NCBI RefSeq assembly: GCF_001045445.1 | Contig: NZ_LFNF01000003.1 | Location: 992,001-1,056,000 of the forward strand | Length of the DNA: 64,000 nt | DNA from: Chryseobacterium sp. BLS98 | GTDB taxonomy: Bacteria; Bacteroidota; Bacteroidia; Flavobacteriales; Weeksellaceae | Direction: 5' to 3' | Part shown: positions 53,704-62,314 of the stretch, piece after piece | Numbering within the stretch: the stretch's first letter is position 1 | Layout of the letters: every line of letters begins with the position of its first letter | Notes under the pieces: model-generated | Database searches by the model: none | The model's input: only the letters and a program-made list of their open reading frames with translations | Told to the model about the DNA's origin: nothing | Translations under genes and position numbers: made by a program

Positions 53704-54499
53704 AGCTGTATTTATTTAAATGTTATAGATTTTTATTTGAAATGAATAGAGAATTCTATAGTCTGAATGAATTGGAGCTATTATATTGGGACAAATATCA
53801 ACATAATTTCAACATAATTTTTTTTTTGGATAGCTCTATTTCCGAAATACACTAATATCAATTATCTTAATGAACATCACAAAATTGTTAGTTTGCCCAT
53901 TTATAAACTGAGAAGTAATAGCGTATTTTACAACTAATAATCATGATACTTTTGTTTAGATAAAGTATGATATTGAAAATAATATTTTTTGTCATCATTT
54001 TCGGAAATAGAAAAATTTTAAAATATTGAAAATAGAATAGTATCTATGGTTAGACATAACATGTTAAGGGATCAGCAGACTGGGAATCAACAGCAAAGGA
54101 GATCTCAAAAAGGGAGAAAAATTACGGTAAAGAAAACGGAGCTTCCGATAATCCGGTTTGATTCAGCCTTCCAGTTCGATCGACGGGCAGTCTGATATTT
54201 CAATTAGCCAGTCTTATTCCGGTATTGCATTGCATTTATTACAGGAATGGTTAGTGTTTCTGCAATCTTAGGCCATTTTTAAAATAAGTCCACTTATACA
54301 GTATCATTTAAATAATAGATTAATGCTTTTTTTGAATATAATAAAATTTCAGCATTATTTTTTTTAAAAATTGATTTATAAGTATATACGTGTGGTATGT
54401 AGACGTAAAATGATTAAAAAAATAAATGTTTTTCGGAATTTTGTAAGTATTTTTGGCGGTACTTAAATAAAAATCAACCCACAAGTACTGATTCATCCT
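53704..54499. other. Non-coding gap before the signalling operon
   Basis: About 800 bases without a supported gene. A 49-codon frame at 54045-54194 is rich in Gln and Arg and unlike the neighbouring genes. The promoter box of the signalling operon lies near its right end (54448-54455). Confidence 0.45.
54448..54455 (+). promoter_or_regulatory. Candidate -7 box of the signalling operon
   Basis: TATTTTTG fits TAnnTTTG, 45 bases upstream of the first start codon. No convincing -33 partner; T-rich sequence lies at 54429-54433. Confidence 0.4.
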
Positions 54500-55975
54500 A
54501 TGATTTTAATTGTTGATGACAACCAAAGCAATCTTTATTCTCTAAAAAAACTGCTGGAATCCAAAGATTTTCAGGTAGATACAGCCAATTCCGGAGAAGA
54601 GGCATTAGGAAAAGCAATAAAAAATAATTATGCACTGATTATTCTGGACGTGCAGATGCCGGGGATGGATGGATTCGAAGTAGCGGAAACATTGGCCGAC
54701 TACAGCAAAACAAAAGAAGTTCCCATTATATTTTTATCCGCAGTAAATACCGAAAAAAAATTCATCACCCGCGGATATGCCTCAGGAGGAAAAGACTATG
54801 TCACCAAACCTGTAGATCCTGAAATTTTATTGCTTAAAGTTAAAACCTTTTATAATCTCCAGGAGCAGAATCTTGCCATGAAAAAGACCCAGCAGAGCCT
54901 GGAACTGGAAGTTAAGGGAAGAAGAGAATCTCAGGTGACCATGAAATCCCGCATTGACCATCTGCAGCTGATGCTTGAGTCATTGCCGCAGATTGCTTTT
55001 ACCCTTAACGAAGACGGGAATATAGAATTTGTCAACTGTAAATGGTATCAGTACTCAGACAGCGACGTGGATTTTCCAGAAGTACATCCTGATGACCATA
55101 ATATCAGGGAAGAATTTGAACGTAGCAGAAAAAGAAATAAGGCCCTCGAACTTGAGGTACGAATAAAAAAAGTTGATTCAGAGGAATACAGATATCATCT
55201 CCTGCGGGTAACCCCGGTAAACGACGGGAACGTCATAAAAAACTGGATAGGTACCTTTACAGATATTGATGATCAGAAAAAGATTGAAAAAGAAAAAGAT
55301 GAATTCCTGAGCATTGCCAGCCATGAGCTGAAAACACCTTTAACAAGTATAAAAGCTTACGTTCAGCTGCTGGACCGTAAATTAAAACTGGACAAGCAGA
55401 GCGCAGAAGCAGGCTTCATGGATAAAGTTCAGGACCAGATTGAAAAACTGAATACCTTGATTACCGACCTTCTTGATGTTTCTAAAATAGAAAATGGCAA
55501 GCTTAAAATCAACAGGAAACCAACCAGCCTTGAAAACCTTATCAGCAGTGCTGTTGAAACCATTATCCAGACCCATGACGAAAACAAAGTCAAGATAAAA
55601 AGACATGGCATAAATCCCGAAATCCTCATCCCTCTGGATGAAATACGCATAGAGCAGGTTCTTATTAATTTCCTTACCAATGCCATCAAATATTCTCCCC
55701 AGAATAACCAGATTATCGTTACCACTTTTGTAGACGAAGAAAAAGACGAAGTAAAAGTGAGTGTTACAGATTTCGGAATCGGAATCCCTGATTTTAAGCA
55801 GGACGCTGTTTTCCGTAAGTTCTACCGTGTAGAAGAATCTTCCCTGCAGTTTCAGGGAATGGGAATCGGGTTGTTTATCTGTTCAGAGATCATTAAGCAG
55901 CACCATGGAACCATTGGAGTGTCCAGTAAAGTAGAAGAAGGATCAACCTTCTATTTCACCTTACCTTTAAACTAA
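54500..55975 (+). CDS. Receiver-PAS-histidine kinase
   Basis: This 491-residue soluble signalling protein has an N-terminal receiver domain (about 1-120) with phosphoacceptor Asp50 in LIILDVQMPGMDG and the Lys of TKPVDPE. A short coiled coil and a PAS-like domain (about 155-260, with PQIAFTLNEDGNIEFVN) follow. A HisKA domain carries His275 in SIASHELKTPLTS, and the HATPase contains DFGIGIPDF and GMGIGLFI. It ends with the canonical GSTFYFTLP. The receiver at the N-terminus means the kinase is itself probably controlled by phosphotransfer. It is the first gene of a six-gene operon, followed after 5 bases by a hybrid kinase. Confidence 0.9.
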   Translation: MILIVDDNQSNLYSLKKLLESKDFQVDTANSGEEALGKAIKNNYALIILDVQMPGMDGFEVAETLADYSKTKEVPIIFLSAVNTEKKFITRGYASGGKDYVTKPVDPEILLLKVKTFYNLQEQNLAMKKTQQSLELEVKGRRESQVTMKSRIDHLQLMLESLPQIAFTLNEDGNIEFVNCKWYQYSDSDVDFPEVHPDDHNIREEFERSRKRNKALELEVRIKKVDSEEYRYHLLRVTPVNDGNVIKNWIGTFTDIDDQKKIEKEKDEFLSIASHELKTPLTSIKAYVQLLDRKLKLDKQSAEAGFMDKVQDQIEKLNTLITDLLDVSKIENGKLKINRKPTSLENLISSAVETIIQTHDENKVKIKRHGINPEILIPLDEIRIEQVLINFLTNAIKYSPQNNQIIVTTFVDEEKDEVKVSVTDFGIGIPDFKQDAVFRKFYRVEESSLQFQGMGIGLFICSEIIKQHHGTIGVSSKVEEGSTFYFTLPLN

Positions 55976-55980
55976 TTCTC

Positions 55981-58900
55981 ATGCCGAAAAAAATAATCAG
56001 AAATCTTCAGTTTGGAGTCGGGTTATCTTTACTGATCCTGATTGCAAGCTCAGTGGCTTCCTATCTGAGCATTCAGAAACAGATGGACCATCGGGAAAGC
56101 CTCTCCCAAAGCAGGAAATCCATTACAGCTGTAAAAGATGTTCTTATTGCCTTACTGGACGCCGAAACAGGAAACAGAGGTTACCAGCTTACAGGAAAAG
56201 AAAGCTTTTTAGAGCCTTATAACCGAAGCCTGAATGAATATGGAAAAGCTATTGAACGTGCAAAAGCCCTGGATATTTCAGATAAAAACCAGCTCGAACG
56301 TTTACATGCTTTGGAAGAAAATGTCAAAAATAATGTCGGCAATTTAAAGTACTTTGTTCAGAACAGAAAGAATGGTATTGTCATGACTCAGCAGCAAATC
56401 ATGCAAAGCAAAAGCTACATGGACAAATGCCGCCAGATTGTCCGCGATTTTGTACAGTATGAGGAAAGGCAGCTTGACATTAAAAATAAAGATCTCAACC
56501 GTTCATCTGCAACAACCGTTATGTTTATTATTGTTTCGGCATTGGCAGCGGTGGTGGTTACGATATTTTTTTATATTAAACTGAGAGCAGATCTTATCCG
56601 CAGAGACAAGCTGGAAAAAGAATTAAGAGCAAAAGATCTTGAAATAAGCAGAAGGGTAAGTGCTATCCGTGAGATCGCCAACAGGGTAGCCAACGGCGAT
56701 TATAGTCAAAGGGCAGTAGATCATTCACAAGATGACCTCGGTGATCTGGTAGATTCTCTGAACCATATGACCGATTCACTGAAAAAATCCTTCGATAAAA
56801 TTAATAAAAGCGACTGGCGCCAGAAAGGGCTTGCATTGCTCAATGAATCTTTGGTAGGAAATAAATCCGTGAAAGAAGTTTCCGACAAATCTTTAAATCA
56901 GCTGATAAGTTATGGGAAATGCATCAATGGGGCATTATACCTCTTTGATGATGGAGTCCTTAAGCTGAGTACCGCTTTCGGATTGGAAAGTACCATGAAA
57001 AAGACATTTGAACCGGGAGAAGGAATGGTTGGCCAGGCTTTTACCAATGAAAAAACACAAGCTTATAACAACCTGAATGAAGAAGATTTTGCGGTAACTT
57101 TTGCAAGCAGTAAAATAAAAATTAACGGAATACTTCTGCTTCCGGTTCATGCAGATGGCCATTGTATCGGTATTATTGAATTAGGATCCGCTTCCGGTTT
57201 CGATAAAGACAGGATTGGTTATTTTGATGAATGCAGCAGGAATATAGGAATTGCTTTAAATGCAGCCAAAGGCCGTGAAAAAGAGCAGCAGCTGCTGGAA
57301 GAAACACAGGCCCAGTCGGAAGAACTGCAGGTACAGCATGCCGAACTGGAAAACCTGAATACAGAACTGGAAGCCCAGACCCAAAAACTGCAGGCATCCG
57401 AAGAAGAACTGAAAGTACAGCAGGAGGAGCTGATGCAGGCCAATGCCGAACTCGAGGAACGTTCAAGAATGCTTGAAGAAAAAAATCATCTCATTGCAGA
57501 AAGGAACAGCGAAATCCAGAAAAAAGTAGAAGAGCTTGCCCTGAGTACAAAATATAAATCTGAATTCCTGGCCAATATGTCCCATGAGCTGAGGACTCCG
57601 CTGAATTCAATTCTTCTTCTTTCAAGGCTGATGGTAGAAAACCCGGATGAAAACCTTAATGAAGACCAGATAGAATCTGCAAAAGTTATTCAGAGCTCGG
57701 GAAGCAGCCTCCTTACCCTTATTGATGAAATTCTGGACCTTGCCAAAATAGAATCAGGTAAAATGTCCCTTGAATATCAGGAGGTCCTGATTAATGATGT
57801 GGTGACGGATTTGAAAAACCTCTTTAATCCGGTAATTCAGGAAAAGAAAATCAAATTTGATGTCCATATAGACAGCGATGTTGAAAAAACAATTGAAACC
57901 GACAGGCTCAGAGTAGATCAGGTACTGCGCAACCTTTTATCCAATGCTTTAAAATTTACAGCAGAAGGAAGCATTCATCTGAACATCACAAAAGACCCAA
58001 AAAAGAAGAATTTCATCATATTCAGTGTTAAAGATACGGGAATAGGAATTCCAGAAGAAAAACAGGCCATTATTTTTGAAGCATTCCAGCAGGCGGACGG
58101 CTCCACGCGCCGCAGATTCGGAGGAACCGGGCTGGGATTGTCCATAAGCCGTGAAATTGCAAGACTGCTTGGAGGAGAATTAACCCTGAAAAGTAAAGTG
58201 AATGAAGGCAGCGAATTCAGCCTTATCATTCCTGTAACTGCTGTTTCTGAAACGGGACAGGCGCCTGAAACCGACCAGCACCTCGTGGATATTATCCGCG
58301 AAGACGTTGAAGAAATTCAGAATATTTTAGACGATACAGAAGCTGAACCAACTGCACCCGTTGAAATACTGCCAATCCCCGAATCTATAGAAGATGACCG
58401 TGACGGGATTACCACGCAGGATAAAGTGATTTTAATTGTTGAAGATGATATTCATTTTGCAAAAGCGCTACTTAAATATGCCCGCATGAACCAATACAAA
58501 GGAGTAGTGGTGGTGAGAGGGGATCATGCGCTATCCGCAGCGGTTCAGTATCATCCACAGGCTATTTTGCTTGATGTTCAGCTGCCTGTAAAAGATGGAT
58601 GGCAGGTAATGGACGAACTAAAATCCAACCCCGCCACCAGACCCATTCCGGTACACATGATGTCCGTACTGCAGCTTGAAAGAGAGAGTCTGATGAAAGG
58701 CGCTATTGATTTCATTAATAAGCCTATGGCTCTTGATAAAATGACCGATGTATTCAGAAAAATTGAAGAAGCGCTCCAGAGATCTCCCCAAAAGGTCTTA
58801 ATTGTAGAAAACAATGCTAAACATGCCAGTGCACTTGCTTATTTCCTGAGTAATTTCAATATTTCCTTATCCGTAGAAAATAATGTGGAAGACAGCGTTA

Positions 58901-59586
58901 AAGCATTAACCTCCAATGTGGATTGCGTCATCCTGGAAGCCTCTAAAGGAAATGAATATCAGGTTATTGAATCCATAAAAAGCTATGAAGGATTAGAAAA
59001 TTTGCCGATCATTATTTTTACTGAACACAGCCTTTCCAAATCTGAAGAGCTCAAGATCAAGCAGTATGCAGATTCCATCGTCGTAAAAACAGCCCATTCT
59101 TACGAAAGGATTTTAGATGAAGTAGGATTATTCTTACATTTGGTGGAAGAAAAAAACAACTCCGTTGAAACGGCAAGAAATAAAGTTTTAGGATCCCTGA
59201 CAGAAGTGCTGAGCGGTAAAAAAATATTGATTACCGATGATGACGTCCGGAATATCTTTTCTTTAACCAAAGCCCTGGAAAAATATAAAGTGGAGGTTGT
59301 GGTTGCCATGGACGGGAAACATGCCCTGCAGCAGATAGGAGAACACAAAGATATAGACGTTATTTTGATGGATATGATGATGCCTGAAATGGATGGCTAC
59401 GAAACCATTAAAGAGATCAGGAAAATGCCTGCATTCAAAAAGCTTCCGATCATTGCCATTACTGCAAAATCGATGATAGGAGACCGCGAAAAGTGTATCG
59501 AGGCAGGTGCTTCAGATTACATTTCAAAACCTGTAGATATTGATCAGTTGTTATCCTTACTCCGTGTTTGGTTATATGAAAGTTAA
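55981..59586 (+). CDS. Giant hybrid histidine kinase with CHASE3, GAF and three receiver-like domains
   Basis: In this 1201-residue protein a membrane segment near 13-31, a CHASE3 sensor (about 40-175, with ALLDAETGNRGYQLTG) and a second membrane helix (about 178-200) precede a HAMP domain. A GAF domain (about 285-425) and a long coiled coil rich in Gln/Glu (430-525) follow. The kinase core has His535 in NMSHELRTPLNS, then the HATPase with GGTGLGLSIS. Three receiver-like domains end the protein: the first with Asp865, the second with Glu986 in the phosphoacceptor place (CVILEASKG), and the third with Asp1131 in ILMDMMMPEMDG. This sort of kinase commonly feeds CheR/CheB-like outputs. The next gene begins directly after its stop. 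Confidence 0.9.
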   Translation: MPKKIIRNLQFGVGLSLLILIASSVASYLSIQKQMDHRESLSQSRKSITAVKDVLIALLDAETGNRGYQLTGKESFLEPYNRSLNEYGKAIERAKALDISDKNQLERLHALEENVKNNVGNLKYFVQNRKNGIVMTQQQIMQSKSYMDKCRQIVRDFVQYEERQLDIKNKDLNRSSATTVMFIIVSALAAVVVTIFFYIKLRADLIRRDKLEKELRAKDLEISRRVSAIREIANRVANGDYSQRAVDHSQDDLGDLVDSLNHMTDSLKKSFDKINKSDWRQKGLALLNESLVGNKSVKEVSDKSLNQLISYGKCINGALYLFDDGVLKLSTAFGLESTMKKTFEPGEGMVGQAFTNEKTQAYNNLNEEDFAVTFASSKIKINGILLLPVHADGHCIGIIELGSASGFDKDRIGYFDECSRNIGIALNAAKGREKEQQLLEETQAQSEELQVQHAELENLNTELEAQTQKLQASEEELKVQQEELMQANAELEERSRMLEEKNHLIAERNSEIQKKVEELALSTKYKSEFLANMSHELRTPLNSILLLSRLMVENPDENLNEDQIESAKVIQSSGSSLLTLIDEILDLAKIESGKMSLEYQEVLINDVVTDLKNLFNPVIQEKKIKFDVHIDSDVEKTIETDRLRVDQVLRNLLSNALKFTAEGSIHLNITKDPKKKNFIIFSVKDTGIGIPEEKQAIIFEAFQQADGSTRRRFGGTGLGLSISREIARLLGGELTLKSKVNEGSEFSLIIPVTAVSETGQAPETDQHLVDIIREDVEEIQNILDDTEAEPTAPVEILPIPESIEDDRDGITTQDKVILIVEDDIHFAKALLKYARMNQYKGVVVVRGDHALSAAVQYHPQAILLDVQLPVKDGWQVMDELKSNPATRPIPVHMMSVLQLERESLMKGAIDFINKPMALDKMTDVFRKIEEALQRSPQKVLIVENNAKHASALAYFLSNFNISLSVENNVEDSVKALTSNVDCVILEASKGNEYQVIESIKSYEGLENLPIIIFTEHSLSKSEELKIKQYADSIVVKTAHSYERILDEVGLFLHLVEEKNNSVETARNKVLGSLTEVLSGKKILITDDDVRNIFSLTKALEKYKVEVVVAMDGKHALQQIGEHKDIDVILMDMMMPEMDGYETIKEIRKMPAFKKLPIIAITAKSMIGDREKCIEAGASDYISKPVDIDQLLSLLRVWLYES

Positions 59587-59952
59587 ATGATGAATAAGAA
59601 AATTTTAATTGTGGACGATGATCCACGGAACATATTTGCACTCAAGCTCACCCTGAAATCCCGCGGATATCAGATAGACAGCTGTACCAGCGCCCAGGTA
59701 GCCATTCAGATTTTAAAAGAAAATGAAATAGACGTGGTACTTATGGATATGATGATGCCTGAAATGGATGGGTATGAGGCCATAAAGACAATAAGAAATA
59801 CACCGTCTATCAGTCAGATTCCTGTGATCTCGGTCACTGCGCAGGCTATGCCGGAAGACCGCCAGAAATGTCTCGATGCGGGAGCACAGGATTATGTGTC
59901 TAAACCGATTGACGTAGACCAGTTGATGACCGCCATAGAAAAACTTTCATAA
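59587..59952 (+). CDS. Single-domain response regulator
   Basis: This 121-residue stand-alone receiver has the phosphoacceptor Asp in VVLMDMMMPEMDGYE, the acidic pair IVDDD near the N-terminus and the Lys in SKPIDV. It is strikingly close to the last receiver of the preceding hybrid kinase (shared MDMMMPEMDGYE and RNIF motifs), suggesting origin by duplication. It has no output domain, so it is likely a shuttle between kinases or an allosteric effector of the CheR/CheB pair. It starts right at the end of the kinase gene and its stop overlaps the cheR-like start by 1 base. Confidence 0.9.
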   Translation: MMNKKILIVDDDPRNIFALKLTLKSRGYQIDSCTSAQVAIQILKENEIDVVLMDMMMPEMDGYEAIKTIRNTPSISQIPVISVTAQAMPEDRQKCLDAGAQDYVSKPIDVDQLMTAIEKLS

Positions 59953-60782
59953 TGCTGGAGCCGAGTATTGTAAAAGATGAAGAAGTAGAATACCTTATAA
60001 AAGACGTTTATGAGATGTACGGCTATGATTTTTCAGAATACAGCCGGGCTTCTTTTAAACGCCGGGTAAACCGCATCTGCCTGATTGACAGGTTTACCAG
60101 TTTTGCAGAGCTCCGGTACACCATCCTCAACGATCCGGAATACCTGAAACGTTTTGTGGAAGAAATAACGGTGAATGTCACGGAAATGTTCCGCGATCCG
60201 CATTTTTTCAAAGCTCTCAGGGAAAAGATTTTACCCCAGCTGGGAACCTATCCGCTCATAAGGATCTGGGTGGCAGGCTGCTCTACCGGCGAAGAAGCCT
60301 ATTCCATGGCTATTTTGCTTAAAGAGACCAATCTCTACCATAAATCCTTGATATATGGTACAGACCTGAATCCGTCCGTTCTGGAAACTGCACGCTCGGG
60401 GGTTTTCCCATTGCATCAGATGAAAACTTATTCTGAAAATTATATTTTATCAGGTGGTAAAAAGGATTTCTCGGATTATTATACCGCCAATTATGACAGT
60501 GTGAAATTTGATAAGAGTCTACAGGAAAAGCTCATCCTGTCTACCCATAATCTGGTTTCGGACAGCTCTTTTAACAGTTTTCAACTGATCATCTGCAGAA
60601 ATGTACTGATCTATTTTGACAGGGGACTGCAGGAACGCGTCTTTAAACTTTTTGATAACAGCCTTGAAAATTTAGGATATCTTGCACTGGGTGCAAAAGA
60701 AACCCTCAGGTTTTCCAGACTGGACAGGAACTACCATCAGGTAGACGACCAGAGAATCTGGAAGAAAGCAGAGCACATATAA
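59952..60782 (+). CDS. CheR-type protein-glutamate methyltransferase
   Basis: This 276-residue protein has an N-terminal helical domain (about 1-80, with SRASFKRRVNRICL) and the SAM-binding core with RIWVAGCSTGEEAYSMAILL. Further conserved segments are VTEMFRDPHFF, IYGTDLNPSVLETARSGVF and FQLIICRNVLIYFD. These are the defining motifs of CheR, which methylates glutamates of chemoreceptors. No chemoreceptor or CheA gene is visible in this window, so its target may be the GAF/CHASE3 kinase or an unlinked protein; that is inference. It overlaps the receiver gene by 1 base and lies 11 bases before the cheB-like gene. Confidence 0.9.
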   Translation: MLEPSIVKDEEVEYLIKDVYEMYGYDFSEYSRASFKRRVNRICLIDRFTSFAELRYTILNDPEYLKRFVEEITVNVTEMFRDPHFFKALREKILPQLGTYPLIRIWVAGCSTGEEAYSMAILLKETNLYHKSLIYGTDLNPSVLETARSGVFPLHQMKTYSENYILSGGKKDFSDYYTANYDSVKFDKSLQEKLILSTHNLVSDSSFNSFQLIICRNVLIYFDRGLQERVFKLFDNSLENLGYLALGAKETLRFSRLDRNYHQVDDQRIWKKAEHI

Positions 60783-60793
60783 TACGTTTGATC

Positions 60794-61366
60794 ATGGAAA
60801 CAGCCAATACAAATACAGAATTAATTGTGATAGGAGGGTCTGCGGGAAGTCTTCAGGTCATTCTTGAAATGCTTAAAAAATTAAAGACCAATCTGGCTTT
60901 TCCTATTGTGCTTATTCTGCACCGTAAGGCTTACTCTACAAACATTTTGCAGACATTGCTGCAGCAGTTTATTTCAATCGATGTCGTGGAAATTGATGAT
61001 AAAACAGAAATTGAGAATAATAAAGTTTATGTAGTTCCCGCAGATTATCATCTGCTGTTCGAAAACAAAAATATGATGTCGCTGGATTTTTCAGAGAAAA
61101 TGAACTATTCGCGCCCTTCCATTGATGTTACCTTTAAGTCTGCTGCAGAAATCTATGGTGAAAATGTGGTGGGAGTTTTGCTGTCAGGAGCCAATGCCGA
61201 TGGAGTGGAAGGTTTGGGATTTATCAAAAAAAATAAAGGAAAAGTCTGGATCCAGGAACCCGAAACGGCGGAAGTGGATTATATGCCCAGACATGCCCTG
61301 CAGGAAGTAGACTATGACTTAATTATCAAGCCGGATAATCTGGCAGACTATATCAATCAACTATAA
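60794..61366 (+). CDS. CheB-type methylesterase without receiver domain
   Basis: In this 190-residue protein I chose the ATG at 60794 over a TTG 6 bases earlier. The catalytic triad of the CheB esterase domain is visible: Ser16 in GGSAGSL, His43 in LILHRKAY and Asp136 in SGANADGVEG. The SGANADG motif is typical of the methylesterase family. The usual N-terminal receiver and linker are absent, so control must come from another protein, plausibly the stand-alone receivers encoded on either side. It pairs with CheR in the same operon, giving a methylation/demethylation cycle. Confidence 0.85.
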   Translation: METANTNTELIVIGGSAGSLQVILEMLKKLKTNLAFPIVLILHRKAYSTNILQTLLQQFISIDVVEIDDKTEIENNKVYVVPADYHLLFENKNMMSLDFSEKMNYSRPSIDVTFKSAAEIYGENVVGVLLSGANADGVEGLGFIKKNKGKVWIQEPETAEVDYMPRHALQEVDYDLIIKPDNLADYINQL

Positions 61367-61403
61367 AAAAGTATAATAAACCTAAGATTTAAATAGAAAG
61401 AAT

Positions 61404-61769
61404 ATGAGTACAAAGAAGATTTTGATTTTTGATGATGATACAACAATTTTAGAGGTTATTACCATCATTTTTGAAGAGAATGGGTATCAGGTCGAAATTT
61501 CAGAAACATCTCACGATATTTTGGAAAAAGTTTCCAAGTTTCAGCCCGATGTTATTCTTATGGATAACTGGATTCCAAAGATCGGAGGAGTGCAGGCGAC
61601 TCAGCTATTGAAAAGCCACGAGGAATTCCAGTCAATTCCCGTTATTTATGTAACGGCTAATAATGATATTGTCAGGCTGGCGGAGGAAGCTCAGGCAGAT
61701 GATTATGTGGCTAAACCATTTAATCTGGATGATCTGGAAGAAAAGGTTGCCAGATATTTACAGAAATAA
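61404..61769 (+). CDS. Single-domain response regulator at the operon end
   Basis: This 121-residue receiver has the N-terminal acidic triplet (FDDDT), the phosphoacceptor Asp in VILMDNWIPKIGG and the Lys in VAKPFNL. A Thr in VTAN provides the conserved switch residue. Its sequence is clearly different from the receiver at 59587, so it is not a recent duplicate. It follows the cheB-like gene by 37 bases and is followed by a terminator. It probably passes phosphate from one of the kinases to an unlinked or unseen output. Confidence 0.9.
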   Translation: MSTKKILIFDDDTTILEVITIIFEENGYQVEISETSHDILEKVSKFQPDVILMDNWIPKIGGVQATQLLKSHEEFQSIPVIYVTANNDIVRLAEEAQADDYVAKPFNLDDLEEKVARYLQK

Positions 61770-61797
61770 AATAAGGCGGATAATCCCATACGAATTA

Positions 61798-61831
61798 TAT
61801 AAATCCTTACATCATCTGTAGGGATTTTTTA
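61798..61831 (+). terminator. Terminator of the signalling operon
   Basis: AAATCCTTACA and TGTAGGGATTT pair around TCATC (one G-T pair), followed by TTT; it lies 30 bases past the last stop and also faces the convergent small gene. Confidence 0.7.
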
Positions 61832-61834
61832 TAT

Positions 61835-62137
61835 TTAAATAATTCTTCGCAGAGGCTGCTTCGTTCTCCCTTCAAAATACCTTACCCTTTCACGCATAAA
61901 ATCAACAGTACAATTTCCGTTATTGATTTCGGAAATCAGTGCTGATAAAAATAATTTCAATTCGGGAAAAACCAGTATTTTATTCGTAAACGTAGCGGCT
62001 ATAATCATTTTTTTCGATACAATATTCTGTGCAAAGGTATATTCACCTTCCAGATCAATGTTCAGGGAAAATTCATTGGCTATGCTGAGAGATAAATACC
62101 GGTGTATCAGGTCTATATTTTGTAACATATTTTCCAT
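61835..62137 (-). CDS. Small hypothetical protein
   Basis: This frame encodes 100 residues from the ATG at 62137, including LSLNIDLEGEYTFAQNIVSKKMIIA-type strands and a C-terminal FMRERVRYFEG. An upstream ATG at 62302 would add 55 lysine-rich residues and leave only 12 bases before the divergent peroxidase start, with both candidate -7 boxes (62239-62246 minus and 62290-62297 plus) inside the coding part. I therefore prefer the shorter form. No motif is recognised. The product seems soluble; its function is unknown. Confidence 0.45.
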   Translation of the reverse strand: MENMLQNIDLIHRYLSLSIANEFSLNIDLEGEYTFAQNIVSKKMIIAATFTNKILVFPELKLFLSALISEINNGNCTVDFMRERVRYFEGRTKQPLRRII

Positions 62138-62238
62138 CTTTGGTGTATTTACAGAATATACAATAATATTTGTGCCATACTTGTTTTTTTTAAGTTTTTT
62201 TAATTGATAATCAAAGGAAAAGAGAGAGAATCGTTGGT

Positions 62239-62246
62239 CAAAAATA
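62239..62246 (-). promoter_or_regulatory. Candidate -7 box of the small hypothetical gene
   Basis: On the minus strand TATTTTTG fits TAnnTTTG, about 100 bases before the ATG at 62137. Confidence 0.35.
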
Positions 62247-62289
62247 TAATCTTCCCAACCAATTTTAAAAACTATTTGGCAGATTTCTT

Positions 62290-62297
62290 TATTTTTG
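62290..62297 (+). promoter_or_regulatory. Candidate -7 box of the peroxidase gene
   Basis: TATTTTTG fits TAnnTTTG, 18 bases before the ATG at 62315, giving a short leader as at the ssp promoters. No strong -33 motif. Confidence 0.4.
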
Positions 62298-62314
62298 CCC
62301 AAAAGCTGTTAACT

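Noticed and set aside
54045..54194. 49-codon frame rich in Gln and Arg
   Set aside because: Codon use and composition differ from the neighbours and no motif or ribosome binding site is seen.
57173..57466. Long minus-strand frames opposite the hybrid kinase coiled coil
   Set aside because: They are reverse reads of a repetitive Gln/Glu coiled coil and consist of low-complexity Ser/Cys or Pro/Val runs.
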